The notes under the pieces: model-generated
What the model saw: only the letters and a program-made list of their open reading frames with translations
What the model was told of the DNA's origin: nothing
Database searches by the model: none
From: Hymenobacter norwichensis DSM 15439
GTDB taxonomy: Bacteria; Bacteroidota; Bacteroidia; Cytophagales; Hymenobacteraceae
Assembly (NCBI RefSeq): GCF_000420705.1
Contig: NZ_ATVL01000011.1
Coordinates: forward strand, 248,001-312,000
Length of the DNA stretch: 64,000 nucleotides
Reading direction: 5' to 3'
Shown: positions 52,593-61,643 of the stretch, piece after piece
Layout of the letters: the number at the start of each line of letters is the position of its first letter
Numbering within the stretch: the stretch's first letter is position 1
Program-made: the position numbers and the translations under genes

Positions 52593-54032
52593 ATGGCTGA
52601 ACCCGCTACTCCTCCTACTTCTGCATCTGCTGCTCCCCTCCGCCGCCGGCTGGGGCTGGTGCAGGCCACGGCCCTCAACATGATAGACATGGTAGGCATC
52701 GGGCCATTCGTGACGCTGCCGCTGGTTATGGGCTTTATGGGCCCGAACTTTCTGCTGGGCTGGTTGGCCGGAGCGGTACTGGCGCTGGTTGATGGTTTGA
52801 TTTGGAGTGAGTTGGGTGCTGCCTACCCTGAGGCAGGCGGCTCGTACCGGTTTCTGAAACTAGCTTACGGCGAACAGAAATGGGGCCGGCTAATGTCGTT
52901 TCTGTACGTGTGGCAAACCTTGGTGCAGGCGCCGTTGGTGGTGGCTTCGGGCGCCATTGGGTTTGCGCAATACTTCAGTTACCTGGTACCGCTACCCGAA
53001 TGGTGGCAGCCCAAACTGGTGGCCGGCGTGGTGGTACTATTGCTGATTGCACTGCTCTACCGCCGCATAGATGACATTGGCCGGCTAGGGGTGATGCTGT
53101 GGGTGGGTGTGCTGGGCCTCATGGGCTGGCTGATTTTCGGGGGACTCACCCACGCTACACACGCAGTGGCTTGGCTGCCGGAAGGCGGCCTGTCGGGCCT
53201 GGTTTCGTGGCAAGATGGACAACTGACGGGTGTGTTGCTGTCGGCTGCGCTGGGGCAGGCGGCCGTCAAGACTATCTACTCCTACTTGGGCTACTACAAC
53301 GTGTGCCACTTAGGCGGCGAAATTCAAAACCCGCAGCAGGTAATTCCGCGCAGTATTTTTTTGAGCATTCTGGGCATCATGGTGTTGTATCTGCTGCTCA
53401 ATTGGAGCGTGGGGGCCGTTATTCCGTGGCAGGAAGCCAGCAAGTCGCAGTTTATTGTCAGTGCCTTCGTTGAAAAGCTCTATGGCGCTACGGCTGCCAA
53501 AGCTGCTACGGCATTGGTGCTGTGGGTGGCGTTTGCCTCATTGTTTGCGGTGTTGTTGGGTTACTCGCGCATTCCGTACGCCGCCGCCGCCGACGGTGAG
53601 TTTCTGCCAGTCTTCGCCAAAACCCATCCTACCAAGCAATTCCCGCACGTATCGTTGCTGATTTTGGGTGGGGTAGGGTTTGTATTTAGTCTGCTGTTCC
53701 GGCTGGGCGAAGTCATCAGCGCTATTCTGGCCATGCGGATTCTAGTGCAGTTTGTGGGGCAGGCCGTGGGGTTGGTGCTGCTTCGGCGGCGGCGCGGCAC
53801 GGCGGGCCTGCCATTCAAGATGCCACTCTATCCGCTGCCAGTTGTGGTGGCCGTGGTGGTATGGCTATGGGTATTCTGGAGCATCAAGGACGGCGCCGTG
53901 CTCTACGAAAGCGCTGATACGCGCATCTTCTTGCCTTTCCAGGTGGCCGCCCTGCTCATGATGACGCTGGGTACCGGTGTGTTTCTGCTGTGGAGCCGCC
54001 GGCTGGGCCGCTGGCCGTTTGCGCGGGGCTGA
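52593..54032 (+). CDS. APC superfamily amino-acid permease
   Basis: 479 residues from the ATG at 52593; an in-frame ATG at 52524 adds a non-conserved 23 residues. About twelve TM segments: LGLVQATALNMIDMVGIGPF with the GxG-type TM1 break, WSELGAAYPEAGGSYRFL (the APC consensus PEAGG), then QAAVKTIYSYLGYYNVCHLG. It resembles the LAT/AAE-like branch of APC transporters; the substrate is probably an amino acid or polyamine. No periplasmic binding protein is present, as expected. Confidence 0.88.
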   Translation: MAEPATPPTSASAAPLRRRLGLVQATALNMIDMVGIGPFVTLPLVMGFMGPNFLLGWLAGAVLALVDGLIWSELGAAYPEAGGSYRFLKLAYGEQKWGRLMSFLYVWQTLVQAPLVVASGAIGFAQYFSYLVPLPEWWQPKLVAGVVVLLLIALLYRRIDDIGRLGVMLWVGVLGLMGWLIFGGLTHATHAVAWLPEGGLSGLVSWQDGQLTGVLLSAALGQAAVKTIYSYLGYYNVCHLGGEIQNPQQVIPRSIFLSILGIMVLYLLLNWSVGAVIPWQEASKSQFIVSAFVEKLYGATAAKAATALVLWVAFASLFAVLLGYSRIPYAAAADGEFLPVFAKTHPTKQFPHVSLLILGGVGFVFSLLFRLGEVISAILAMRILVQFVGQAVGLVLLRRRRGTAGLPFKMPLYPLPVVVAVVVWLWVFWSIKDGAVLYESADTRIFLPFQVAALLMMTLGTGVFLLWSRRLGRWPFARG

Positions 54033-54101
54033 TTGTAGCACAAGTACCGCCGTATTTCTGCATTATGCCTGTCAAGCAGTTGGTTTTCAAGTTTTTGATA
54101 A

Positions 54102-54710
54102 ATGACAGATGGTTTGCTTTCCTGCTCATGGTTTGCTCAAAGCCCATTGCTGCAAGCTTTCCACGACCATGAATGGGGCGAGCCAGTGACAGAGCCAGGC
54201 ATCCTGTTTGAGTATCTAGTGCTGCACTCGTTTCAAATCGGGTTCGATTTTCCGGTGGTGCTGGGGCGTCGAGAGGCATTTCGGGAGTATCTGGCTGGCT
54301 TTAACCCAGTGCAATTGGCGCGGTTTGGGGAGGTAGAAATAGAGGAACTGCTGCTTAATCCGCGCATTATTCGCAACCGGCGCAAGTTGCAAGCTACCGT
54401 GCAAAACGCTCGCGCCTGGCTACAACTCCAGCGGGAACTAGGCGGCGAAGACCAGCTGCTACCGTTTTTCTACGCCTTTGTGGGAGGGCAGCCATTCAAT
54501 ACTCAACGGCGTAGTGGCTGCTCTGCGCCTAGCACTACACCCGCCAGTATGGCTATGAGCAAGGAATTAAAGCGCCGCGGCTTTGCCATGATGGGACCCG
54601 TAACTTGCCACAACATCATGCAAACCGCCGGTTTGCTAAACGACCATCTGCTGTCGTGTCCGCAACATGAAAAGTGCCGGTTGCTGGCACTGGCCAGTGC
54701 CAGCAAATAG
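54102..54710 (+). CDS. tag: DNA-3-methyladenine glycosylase I
   Basis: 202 residues. The zinc-binding set of TAG is complete by position: Cys8 (LSCSW), His21 (AFHDHEWGEP), His183 and Cys187 (NDHLLSC), and the catalytic Glu24 in HDHEWG is present. The active-site helix MSKELKRRGFAMMGPVTC is also conserved. It removes 3-methyladenine from alkylated DNA. An Ogt homologue occurs at 61644-62141. Confidence 0.93.
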   Translation: MTDGLLSCSWFAQSPLLQAFHDHEWGEPVTEPGILFEYLVLHSFQIGFDFPVVLGRREAFREYLAGFNPVQLARFGEVEIEELLLNPRIIRNRRKLQATVQNARAWLQLQRELGGEDQLLPFFYAFVGGQPFNTQRRSGCSAPSTTPASMAMSKELKRRGFAMMGPVTCHNIMQTAGLLNDHLLSCPQHEKCRLLALASASK

Positions 54711-54726
54711 CCAAGCAACCAAGTGC

Positions 54727-55104
54727 TTATAAAGCCCGAACCAATGCTACGCCGGCAAACGTAGCCAGTAACCCCAGCAAAACGCTCCCCACTACGTACA
54801 GCACCACCAAGGCATACTGTCCGTTTTCTAGTAGAGCGAGGGTTTCGTAGGAAAAGGTGGAAAAAGTGGTGAAGCCCCCGCAAAAACCAGTAGTGAGTAA
54901 CAGCCGCATTTCGGGCGAGGCAATAGTGCCCCGCTCGGCCGATGCGTAAAACAAGCCAATTAGCAGGCAGCCCAGCACATTCACCAGCAAAGTGCCCAGT
55001 GGAAACGGCTGCGCGAAATACCGCGCCACCAACAACTGCCCGTAGTAGCGGCACACACTGCCCACGCCGCCGCCAAGAGCAATAAGAACTACGTGTCGGA
55101 GCAT
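54727..55104 (-). CDS. crcB: Fluoride efflux transporter CrcB/Fluc
   Basis: 125 residues from the ATG at 55104; the frame could extend to a TTG at 55131. Four TM segments with GGGVGSVCRYYGQLL, GTLLVNVLGCLLIGLFY (the G-N of Fluc channels) and TTGFCGGFTTFSTFSYET (the FTTFSTF phenylalanine/Thr track). It exports fluoride as a dual-topology dimer. A fluoride riboswitch was not identified upstream. It is co-directional with the EamA-like gene. Confidence 0.93.
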   Translation of the reverse strand: MLRHVVLIALGGGVGSVCRYYGQLLVARYFAQPFPLGTLLVNVLGCLLIGLFYASAERGTIASPEMRLLLTTGFCGGFTTFSTFSYETLALLENGQYALVVLYVVGSVLLGLLATFAGVALVRAL

Positions 55105-55174
55105 AAGACTGGGCAAAGGGGCTTGCTTCAAGAGAAAAAGAGGCTGGCAAGATAAGGCATTGCCGCCTGGAGCC

Positions 55175-55588
55175 TCACAAAATTAGCACCAGCGTACCGC
55201 CAATGATAAGCAGAGCCCCCAGCGCCGCTTTCAGCGTAAGTACCTCTCCCAAAAACAGCACCGACAGCACAATGGCAATGGCCACGCTCAGCTTATCGAC
55301 GGGCGCTACCTGCGACACTTTGCCGAGTTGTAACGCCTTAAAATAGAAGATCCACGACAAACCCGTAGCCCCACCCGACAGTATCAGGAACAACCAATTG
55401 CGCGGCGTGAGCGAGTGCAAATCAGCAGCGCTACCCCGCGCCCACACGATACCCCAGGCTACCAGCAGGATAACAACGGTCCGGATGGCCGTGGCCAAAT
55501 CCGAGTTGACGCCCTTGATGCCTACCTTAGCCAGCACAGCCGTAAGTGCCGCAAAAACGGCCGAAAGCAAAGCGTAAGTCCACCACAT
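55175..55588 (-). CDS. Single-EamA-domain (DMT) membrane protein
   Basis: 137 residues with five TM-like segments. WWTYALLSAVFAALTAVLAK, LSWIFYFKALQLGKVSQVAP and KLSVAIAIVLSVLFLGEVLT with GALLIIGGTLVLIL match the EamA fold, as one domain rather than the usual two. Such half-size proteins may dimerise. The substrate is unknown. It is upstream of crcB on the same strand. Confidence 0.82.
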   Translation of the reverse strand: MWWTYALLSAVFAALTAVLAKVGIKGVNSDLATAIRTVVILLVAWGIVWARGSAADLHSLTPRNWLFLILSGGATGLSWIFYFKALQLGKVSQVAPVDKLSVAIAIVLSVLFLGEVLTLKAALGALLIIGGTLVLIL

Positions 55589-55661
55589 GAGGTTGAGCGT
55601 TGGTTGTTGCGGGCTGCGTGTTATTTCGTTCTAACGACAATCGGCCCGCAACAACTAACGC

Positions 55662-56177
55662 CTACCCTTCAATCTTCTTCTCGTAGCAGAAAAAACGTAG
55701 GCCCGGCCGGAAGCCCAGCGTGATTTCACCCGCAAAGCGGTAGCCTAGCTTGGGAAACAGTCGCTGAGTGGCGGCGTTTTCCGAGTTAGTGTCCACGCGC
55801 AACGTGTTTAGGCTCCACTCGCGCGCTAGCACTTCGGCTTGCTGCAACAGCGCCGCGGCCACTCCTTGCCCTTGCGCGGCTGGGTCTACGGCCAATCGGT
55901 GCGTTACTACGGCCGGCGTGGTGGGGTCCCAGTCGGCTTGGGCGTACTCAGGGTCTTGGGCGTTGTTGGTTAGTGCTGCTATACCCAGTAGCTGACCATC
56001 CAGCTCCGCTACCCACAACTGCTGCTGGCGGATATCTTTCTGAAAAACCGCTTCATTCGGGTAGTCCGCCGACCATTGGAAGTTACCGGTTTCATTCATC
56101 AGCGGCACCACCCGGCGGATAAGTGTCACGATGGCGGGCAAATCGGTGGGGGTAGCAAGGCGGAGGGTGAGCGGCAT
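55662..56177 (-). CDS. GNAT family N-acetyltransferase
   Basis: 171 residues from the ATG at 56177. LRLATPTDLPAIVTLIRRVV, LWVAELDGQLLGIAALTNNA, RLAVDPAAQGQGVAAALLQQ (the Q-G-Q-G-V-A acetyl-CoA loop) and DTNSENAATQRLFPKLGYRF are GNAT features. The end reads GLRFFCYEKKIEG. Substrate unknown. It lies downstream of hemB, whose own terminator at 56213-56232 separates them. Confidence 0.9.
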   Translation of the reverse strand: MPLTLRLATPTDLPAIVTLIRRVVPLMNETGNFQWSADYPNEAVFQKDIRQQQLWVAELDGQLLGIAALTNNAQDPEYAQADWDPTTPAVVTHRLAVDPAAQGQGVAAALLQQAEVLAREWSLNTLRVDTNSENAATQRLFPKLGYRFAGEITLGFRPGLRFFCYEKKIEG

Positions 56178-56205
56178 GACGGCTGGGAAGAAGTGGTGGA
56201 AGCGC

Positions 56206-56235
56206 AAAAAAAGAACGCGCCAAAGCGCGTTCCTA
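56206..56235 (-). terminator. Terminator of hemB
   Basis: On the minus strand GAACGCGC and GCGCGTTC (56225-56232/56213-56220) form an 8-bp stem with a 4-nt loop, then a T-run of seven. It is about 27 bases past the hemB stop. Confidence 0.93.
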
Positions 56236-56258
56236 ATTCTTCAAACGAAAATCGAGGG

Positions 56259-57251
56259 CTAACCCCGCCGCAGCACTTCGGCAGCGTCGGGGGCGAAATA
56301 GGTCAGGATGGCGTCGGCACCAGCGCGCTTGATGCTGGTTAGTACTTCCATCATGGCCTTTTCGCCGTCGATCCAGCCGTTTTGGGCAGCTGCTTTCACC
56401 ATAGCATACTCGCCCGAAATATTATAGGCGGTAACGGGTAGGTTGGTAGCGTTTTTCACTTCCCGGATGATGTCGAGGTAGCTCAGGGCTGGCTTAATCA
56501 TCACCATATCAGCGCCTTCGGCTTCGTCGAGGGCCAATTCGCGCAAGGCTTCCAGGCGGTTGGCGTAGTTCATCTGGTAGGTTTTCTTATCGCCTTTTTT
56601 CGGGGCCGAATCCAGGGCGTCGCGGAAGGGGCCGTAGAAGGCCGAGGCGTATTTGGCGGTGTAGCTCATGATGCTTACGTGCGAAAAGCCGTTGCTGTCG
56701 AGCACGTCCCGAATCCAGGCTACCCGGCCGTCCATCATGTCCGAAGGCCCAATGATGTCGGCGCCGGCACGGGCCTGAGCCAGCGCCATTTGACCAAGGA
56801 TTTCTAAAGAAGCATCGTTGAGAATCTCGCCCGATTCTGCATCCACGATACCGTCGTGGCCATCGGAGGAGTACGGGTCCATGGCTACGTCGGTCATGAT
56901 GGCTACTTCCGGAAACTGCCGCTTGATGTCGGCAACGGTACGCAGGTACAGGCCTTCAGGGTTTTTCGACTCTTGAGCCAGCCGGTCTTTCAGTGTATCG
57001 TTGATGGCCGGAAACGGCGCAAAGCTCTTGATGCCCAGCTCCACGCAACGCCCAATTTCGTCGATGAGGCGGTCGGCGGTGAAGCGGTAGATGCCGGGCA
57101 TCGAGTGGATTTCCAGCGCTTTGCTCTGGCCTTCAATCAGGAAAACGGGGTAGATAAGGTCGTGCGTGGTAAGGCGCGTTTCCTGCACCATGTCGCGGAT
57201 AACCTGAGACTTCCGGTTGCGGCGCGGGCGGTGCGTGGGGACGTTGGGCAT
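56259..57251 (-). CDS. hemB: Delta-aminolevulinic acid dehydratase (porphobilinogen synthase)
   Basis: 330 residues, normal length. The active-site lysines are Lys253 in DMVMIKPALSYLDII and Lys200 in SYTAKYASAFYGPFR. Instead of the Cys-rich zinc site the metal loop reads DVAMDPYSSDGHDG, the Asp-rich Mg/K-type seen in many bacteria. It joins two ALA into porphobilinogen for heme synthesis. A TACCTTTG -7 box is upstream at 57292-57299. Confidence 0.97.
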   Translation of the reverse strand: MPNVPTHRPRRNRKSQVIRDMVQETRLTTHDLIYPVFLIEGQSKALEIHSMPGIYRFTADRLIDEIGRCVELGIKSFAPFPAINDTLKDRLAQESKNPEGLYLRTVADIKRQFPEVAIMTDVAMDPYSSDGHDGIVDAESGEILNDASLEILGQMALAQARAGADIIGPSDMMDGRVAWIRDVLDSNGFSHVSIMSYTAKYASAFYGPFRDALDSAPKKGDKKTYQMNYANRLEALRELALDEAEGADMVMIKPALSYLDIIREVKNATNLPVTAYNISGEYAMVKAAAQNGWIDGEKAMMEVLTSIKRAGADAILTYFAPDAAEVLRRG

Positions 57252-57291
57252 TGGTTCGGTCAGTTGGTAAGACGGGATAGAACAACTGAGG

Positions 57292-57299
57292 CAAAGGTA
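57292..57299 (-). promoter_or_regulatory. Bacteroidota -7 box of hemB
   Basis: TACCTTTG on the minus strand, about 40 bases upstream of the hemB ATG. Confidence 0.6.
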
Positions 57300-57326
57300 A
57301 GGTTGCGGCCGGGGTGGTGCAGTGGC

Positions 57327-57863
57327 TTATTTCCAACGCCAACTGCCTACGTAGCCTCGGGCAAGAAATAAGTAACCAGGCACACCCAACGCCAGCCCGA
57401 CCAATAAACCTGACCCTCCCCCAATAGTCAGTCCTAGTACTAAGGCTCCAATAACAAGCGCAATTCCCCCAAGAAAGAACACATCATCAGTCTTGGTAGT
57501 GGAATGATGCGGCCTCCTGTATTGGGGCTTTTTTGAAGTGATGGTAGCTTTGTGTTCCTGTCTTGCCACCAGATAAGGCTGCATAATCCTAATTGGCTGG
57601 CGGTGAGATTGTATCTGTTCGGTTTGTACTCTGGTCAGGCGTTGCAGGTGAGGCGAAAAGCTTCTGCTGCTTAATGAAATAGTAGTTGTATGCGTCGAGC
57701 TGTTCGCCTGAACTAGCTTATAAATAACTTCAACAGAGGCCGTATCCCCCTGCACTGCCAGTGGCTGAACCGGGCGAAACTGAAACGCCACTTTCTCGCT
57801 ACGGCAGCCAGCTAGCAACAACAGCACCAGTGCGAGCCCATAAGCAGAAGATATGCTAGGCAT
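57327..57863 (-). CDS. Lipoprotein with C-terminal double-TM (FQFxP family, copy 1)
   Basis: 178 residues. Lipobox LLLLAGC with Cys20, then SEKVAFQFRPVQPL. The middle is Ser/Thr-rich, and the C-terminus has two hydrophobic segments (DVFFLGGIALVIGALVLGLT and LLVGLALGVPGYLFLARGYV). The K-x-AFQF-x-P motif after the Cys and the same layout recur in the gene at 58471-59010, so the two are paralogues. No known family was recognised. Confidence 0.62.
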   Translation of the reverse strand: MPSISSAYGLALVLLLLAGCRSEKVAFQFRPVQPLAVQGDTASVEVIYKLVQANSSTHTTTISLSSRSFSPHLQRLTRVQTEQIQSHRQPIRIMQPYLVARQEHKATITSKKPQYRRPHHSTTKTDDVFFLGGIALVIGALVLGLTIGGGSGLLVGLALGVPGYLFLARGYVGSWRWK

Positions 57864-58036
57864 AAAGCGAGAATAGCAGGTAAAAGTAGAGCAACGAAGC
57901 TAGTGTAAGTGCTTCACTGTGAAGCTCGACACTATGAAGAAGGCAGAATTTTCTACAGCCTTTCTTTCCGGTTTGGCCGTAAAAGCTGGCAGAGCATAAC
58001 TAGTCCCACCCAACTTTCACCAATCAGAACAACGCT

Positions 58037-58357
58037 ATGAAAGACAGCAAGCAAACCCCGAATCATCCGAATAGCGGCGAAACTGGCAAACAAGCTCCTG
58101 GCGTAAGCGGCCAGCCGTCCGGTCCGCACGAAGGCCCCGTAGCCGGCGACGCTACCAACACCCGTGGCGAGAATGTACCCAGCGCTGAAGGCCACGGCGG
58201 CGGCGCCAAAAAAGCTAAAGCTGACACCAAACAAGATAGCCCGCAAGGCTCAAAGGCGGCCCCATCGGATGAGCGCGGCGCCGACAGCTCCGACAAAGAG
58301 TTCCGCAACAACCAGCCCAACGACAGCACTTCCCAAACCGGCCGCCACACGTCGTAA
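58037..58357 (+). CDS. Hydrophilic disordered protein, unknown function
   Basis: 106 residues rich in Gly, Asn, Ser, Asp, Lys and Gln with no hydrophobic stretch (MKDSKQTPNHPNSGETGKQA and on). The composition resembles small stress-related hydrophilins and spore/desiccation proteins. It starts with an ATG and ends before a strong terminator. It is flanked by the two FQFxP lipoprotein genes, on the opposite strand. Confidence 0.55.
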   Translation: MKDSKQTPNHPNSGETGKQAPGVSGQPSGPHEGPVAGDATNTRGENVPSAEGHGGGAKKAKADTKQDSPQGSKAAPSDERGADSSDKEFRNNQPNDSTSQTGRHTS

Positions 58358-58379
58358 GTGTAAGCAGCCACTCAACATG

Positions 58380-58428
58380 AAGGGCCCATAGCCTGCCGAT
58401 GAAGATAATCGGTAGGCTATGGGCCCTT
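58380..58428. terminator. Bidirectional terminator, 21-bp stem
   Basis: Arms 58380-58400 and 58408-58428 pair with one G-T wobble; the loop is 7 nt and TCTTTTCT follows on the plus strand. It lies between 58037-58357 (+) and 58471-59010 (-). Confidence 0.92.
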
Positions 58429-58470
58429 CTTTTCTAGCAGGATGGAAGCAGTTCTATGATTCGAGCTAGC

Positions 58471-59010
58471 CTACATATTGAAGAACTCCTGGAACACTTC
58501 CAGCCAAGCATGTTTACCCCCAATGCCCACTCCCAAAAAGTAGTAACCGAGTAGCACCACCAGCGCGCCCACGCCTAACCCTAGCCAGCCACCTAGCAAA
58601 ATGCCCCCTACTACGCCACCCACCACCAAGGCCGCGCCCAGTAGAAAGGCGGCTGTGTGCTCCAACTGCGGCTGCTGCGGCCGGTGGTGCTTACTGGTAG
58701 TATTTGATTTAGAGTAAGATGTGGCGGCGCTGGCTGACTTGAAAGGAACTGGAATCAGCCGCTCAACCAGCCGTACTCGCTTAGCTTGTCGATGCCGAGG
58801 GATGGCAGGTACTGCCGCTACAGGCCGCTCCGCTGGCGTAACGGCAGCTATTGTCTTTTCTAGAACGGTAGCTACAGCAGGGCGGGTATCCAGCTTAGAA
58901 GGCGGCGGTGCGGGCTGAAATTGGAAGGCGGTTTTAGTGGTTTGGCAGCCAGTGGCCAGCAGCATGAGCGCGCAGTAGAAAAGTAAAGTTTGTTTCACAG
59001 CAGAGGACAC
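58471..59010 (-). CDS. Lipoprotein with C-terminal double-TM (FQFxP family, copy 2)
   Basis: 179 residues, starting with GTG at 59010; a second GTG at 58998 would give MKQTLLFYCALM. Lipobox LLATGC, then QTTKTAFQFQPAPPP. The C-terminal hydrophobic pair is AAFLLGAALVVGGVVGGILL and GVGALVVLLGYYFLGVGIGG. It shares the post-Cys motif and architecture with the gene at 57327-57863. Function unknown. Confidence 0.6.
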   Translation of the reverse strand: MSSAVKQTLLFYCALMLLATGCQTTKTAFQFQPAPPPSKLDTRPAVATVLEKTIAAVTPAERPVAAVPAIPRHRQAKRVRLVERLIPVPFKSASAATSYSKSNTTSKHHRPQQPQLEHTAAFLLGAALVVGGVVGGILLGGWLGLGVGALVVLLGYYFLGVGIGGKHAWLEVFQEFFNM

Positions 59011-59019
59011 AACAGAAAA

Positions 59020-59047
59020 GTAGGTCGCCCAAGATAGGACGACCTAC
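59020..59047 (-). terminator. Terminator of the ornithine aminotransferase gene
   Basis: On the minus strand GTAGGTCG and CGACCTAC (59040-59047/59020-59027) form an 8-bp stem with a 12-nt loop and TTTTCTG after it. Confidence 0.8.
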
Positions 59048-59070
59048 GCAGGTTACAGGTGGTCTTGTGC

Positions 59071-60324
59071 TTAAAACGCCAGAATCACCTCTTCAATAAT
59101 GTCGCAGGCTTCGTGAAGCTGCTCTTCGGCGATAACCAGCGGCGGCGCGAACCTAATAATGTCGCCGTGGGTGGGCTTGGCTAGTACGCCGCGCTCCATG
59201 AGGGTCACGCATACGTCCCAGGCAGTGCGGCCGTCAGCGTTGGGCTTGATAACCACAGCGTTGAGTAAGCCTTTGCCGCGCACCAGCTCCACCACTTCGG
59301 GGCGCTTGGCCTGCACCCGGCGCATCCGCTCCCGAAATACCTCGCCTAGGGCCCGCGCGTTGGCGGTCAGCTTTTCATCAATGAGCACGTCCAACGCAGC
59401 GCGCATCACCACGGAGGCCAGCGGGTTGCCCCCGAACGTAGAGCCGTGCTGGCCAGGCTGGATAGTAAGCATGATTTCATTGCGGGCTAGCACTGCCGAC
59501 ACGGGCAGCACGCCGCCGCTCAGGGCCTTGCCCAGAATCAAAATATCGGCGTGCACGCCCTCGTAGCACACGGCTAGTAACTCGCCGGTGCGGCCCAGCC
59601 CGGTCTGGATTTCGTCGGCAATGAACAGCACCTTATGGGCCTTGCAAATGGCCGCGGCCTTAGCCAGATAGCCTTCCGATGGCACCATCACCCCAGCTTC
59701 ACCCTGAATCGGTTCTACTAAAAAGGCGCACACGTGCGGGTCTTGCACGGCTTCTTCCAGTGCGGCCAAATCATCATACGGTACCACTTGGTAGCCAGGC
59801 GTGTAGGGCCCGAAGCCGCCGGTGGAATCGGGGTCGGTGCTGAAGGAGATGATGCCGGTGGTGCGGCCGTGGAAGTTGTGTTCGGCCACCAGGATACGGG
59901 CCTGATTAGGGGCAATGCCCTTCTCCTGGTAGCCCCACTTGCGGGCTAACTTGAGGGCGGTTTCCACGGCTTCGGCCCCCGAGTTCATCAGTAGCGCCTT
60001 GTCGTAATTGAACAGTTCACAGAGCTGCTTCTCAGCCGCGCCCAACTGGTCGTTGAAGAAAGCCCGGCTAGTGAGCGTCAGCTTCTGGGCCTGCTCGGTA
60101 AGAGCTCCGATAATGCGTGGGTGGCAATGGCCTTGGTTCACGGCTGAGTAGGCTGATAGGAAGTCGTAGTAGTGCTTGCCGTCCACATCCCAGAGGTGCA
60201 CCCCTTCGCCCCGGCTCAGCACCACGGGCAGCGGATGGTAATTGTGGGCACCGTATTGGTCTTCGAGGGCCATGAATTCCTGGCTGCGGCTGCTGGTGTC
60301 GGTAGTGGTGGATGGGGTGGACAT
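59071..60324 (-). CDS. rocD: Ornithine aminotransferase
   Basis: 417 residues from the ATG at 60324. VLSRGEGVHLWDVDGKHYYD, LLMNSGAEAVETALKLARKW, FIADEIQTGLGRTGEL, and the PLP lysine Lys266 in ILILGKALSGG. The overall alignment is that of ornithine-oxo-acid transaminase rather than acetylornithine transaminase, judging by NYHPLPVVLSRGEGV and EEQLHEACDIIEEVI. It turns ornithine and 2-oxoglutarate into glutamate semialdehyde and glutamate. A TAGGTTTG -7 box is at 60368-60375. Confidence 0.93.
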   Translation of the reverse strand: MSTPSTTTDTSSRSQEFMALEDQYGAHNYHPLPVVLSRGEGVHLWDVDGKHYYDFLSAYSAVNQGHCHPRIIGALTEQAQKLTLTSRAFFNDQLGAAEKQLCELFNYDKALLMNSGAEAVETALKLARKWGYQEKGIAPNQARILVAEHNFHGRTTGIISFSTDPDSTGGFGPYTPGYQVVPYDDLAALEEAVQDPHVCAFLVEPIQGEAGVMVPSEGYLAKAAAICKAHKVLFIADEIQTGLGRTGELLAVCYEGVHADILILGKALSGGVLPVSAVLARNEIMLTIQPGQHGSTFGGNPLASVVMRAALDVLIDEKLTANARALGEVFRERMRRVQAKRPEVVELVRGKGLLNAVVIKPNADGRTAWDVCVTLMERGVLAKPTHGDIIRFAPPLVIAEEQLHEACDIIEEVILAF

Positions 60325-60367
60325 AGCGAAAGGAGTGGGGCTGGGAAAAAGGTAAAGCACTGTAAGC

Positions 60368-60375
60368 CAAACCTA
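60368..60375 (-). promoter_or_regulatory. Bacteroidota -7 box of rocD
   Basis: TAGGTTTG on the minus strand, 43 bases upstream of the ATG. Confidence 0.55.
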
Positions 60376-60534
60376 CGCAAAAAGCACCGACTGGGGTGAA
60401 GCCCAACGGTTAGTGCCTCGACTATAACAAGTTAGCCGACGCTCTTCGTATAGAAATGTAAGATGTTGATTGATAGTGCATTGTGTTGTTGTGCTTCAAG
60501 CTCGTCACTATACTTTCATTTAAGCTGAAGCGTA

Positions 60535-61467
60535 ATGGCTACTCGTTCTTTTGTTAAGCGGCATCCGGTGGTGTCGGTCTTATTGGTATTGCTACTGCTG
60601 TTGGTTGGCGCAGTAGCATGGGTGTATTTCAAAAACGAGAAAGGCAAGGGCTTGCTCCCTACGTTGGCCGACACCAGCAAGGAGTTGCTGCCCACGCTGG
60701 AAAACACCACCCTCGCCATCAACAACATAACGCCCGATTCGCTGAAAGCGCAGGTGAAAATGGACATGCACAACAACATGCCCATCACGTTGCGCATCGA
60801 CAGCCTGCGCTACCAAACCCGTGTCGATGGCACCTTGCTCACCCAGGGAGCTAAAGACAGCTCCTTGGTGCTACACGGCGACTCGCTCAGCCACCTGAGT
60901 TTGCCCGTAGCCATGGACCTGAGCAAGGTGAAGGATAAGCTGAAAACCAGCCAGCAGGATTGCGTGGATGTGCAGCTGACCATGGACCTATACACCAAGC
61001 TGCCCATAGCCGGCACCAAAAAAATACCCGTGGAAATAACCCAGCGCGTGTATGTGCCCAAACTACCGAAGGTGGAAATAGACGATGTAGACGTGACCGA
61101 CTTGGGCCTGAAAAACGGTGAAGCCATCGTCCGCTTCAACATCACCAACTACAACCCGTTCCCAGTTACCATCAAGCAGGTGAATTACCGGTTTCGGGTT
61201 GGCGGCGACGATATGGACATCAAGGGCACCGAAACCAAGGACATCACTTTCCGCAAGCGTGGCACTGAAACCATGCCGGTACACATACGGTTCGAGCCCA
61301 AGGCACTGCCCAAAGTGGCGTTCAAAACCCTGTTTAAAGCCAAAAAAACACCTTATAACTTGACAGGTAACGTGGTGGTTGCAGCAGGAAAGCACAACCC
61401 AAAGGATATGACGATGAAGTTTGCCAGCACCGGCTCCCTCAAAGACCTAAAAGACATTCCGAAGTAG
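60535..61467 (+). CDS. LEA type 2 family protein, membrane anchored
   Basis: 310 residues. One N-terminal TM segment (VVSVLLVLLLLLVGAVAWVY, about 12-31), then two LEA-2-like beta domains. The repeated pattern LAINNITPDSLKAQVKMDMH and VDVTDLGLKNGEAIVRFNIT, with NYNPFPVTIKQVNYRFRV, is the LEA14-type fold seen in small bacterial LEA-2 proteins. The role is unknown, possibly stress protection at the periplasmic face. It is divergent from rocD. Confidence 0.82.
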   Translation: MATRSFVKRHPVVSVLLVLLLLLVGAVAWVYFKNEKGKGLLPTLADTSKELLPTLENTTLAINNITPDSLKAQVKMDMHNNMPITLRIDSLRYQTRVDGTLLTQGAKDSSLVLHGDSLSHLSLPVAMDLSKVKDKLKTSQQDCVDVQLTMDLYTKLPIAGTKKIPVEITQRVYVPKLPKVEIDDVDVTDLGLKNGEAIVRFNITNYNPFPVTIKQVNYRFRVGGDDMDIKGTETKDITFRKRGTETMPVHIRFEPKALPKVAFKTLFKAKKTPYNLTGNVVVAAGKHNPKDMTMKFASTGSLKDLKDIPK

Positions 61468-61643
61468 GGGCTTCTGGGCGAACGGAGTTGTTGTTGCGAC
61501 GCAGCAAGGAAGTTGAGCTGAAGAAGCTCCCCCATTTAAGTTGGATTGCTCCTGCATCGAGGTGGTAACACTGCTATAGGCATTGGCGCTATGGTAAAAC
61601 CGGTATTTTTACTGGCTTTCCCTCCAACTTGCTTCTGCAAAAG

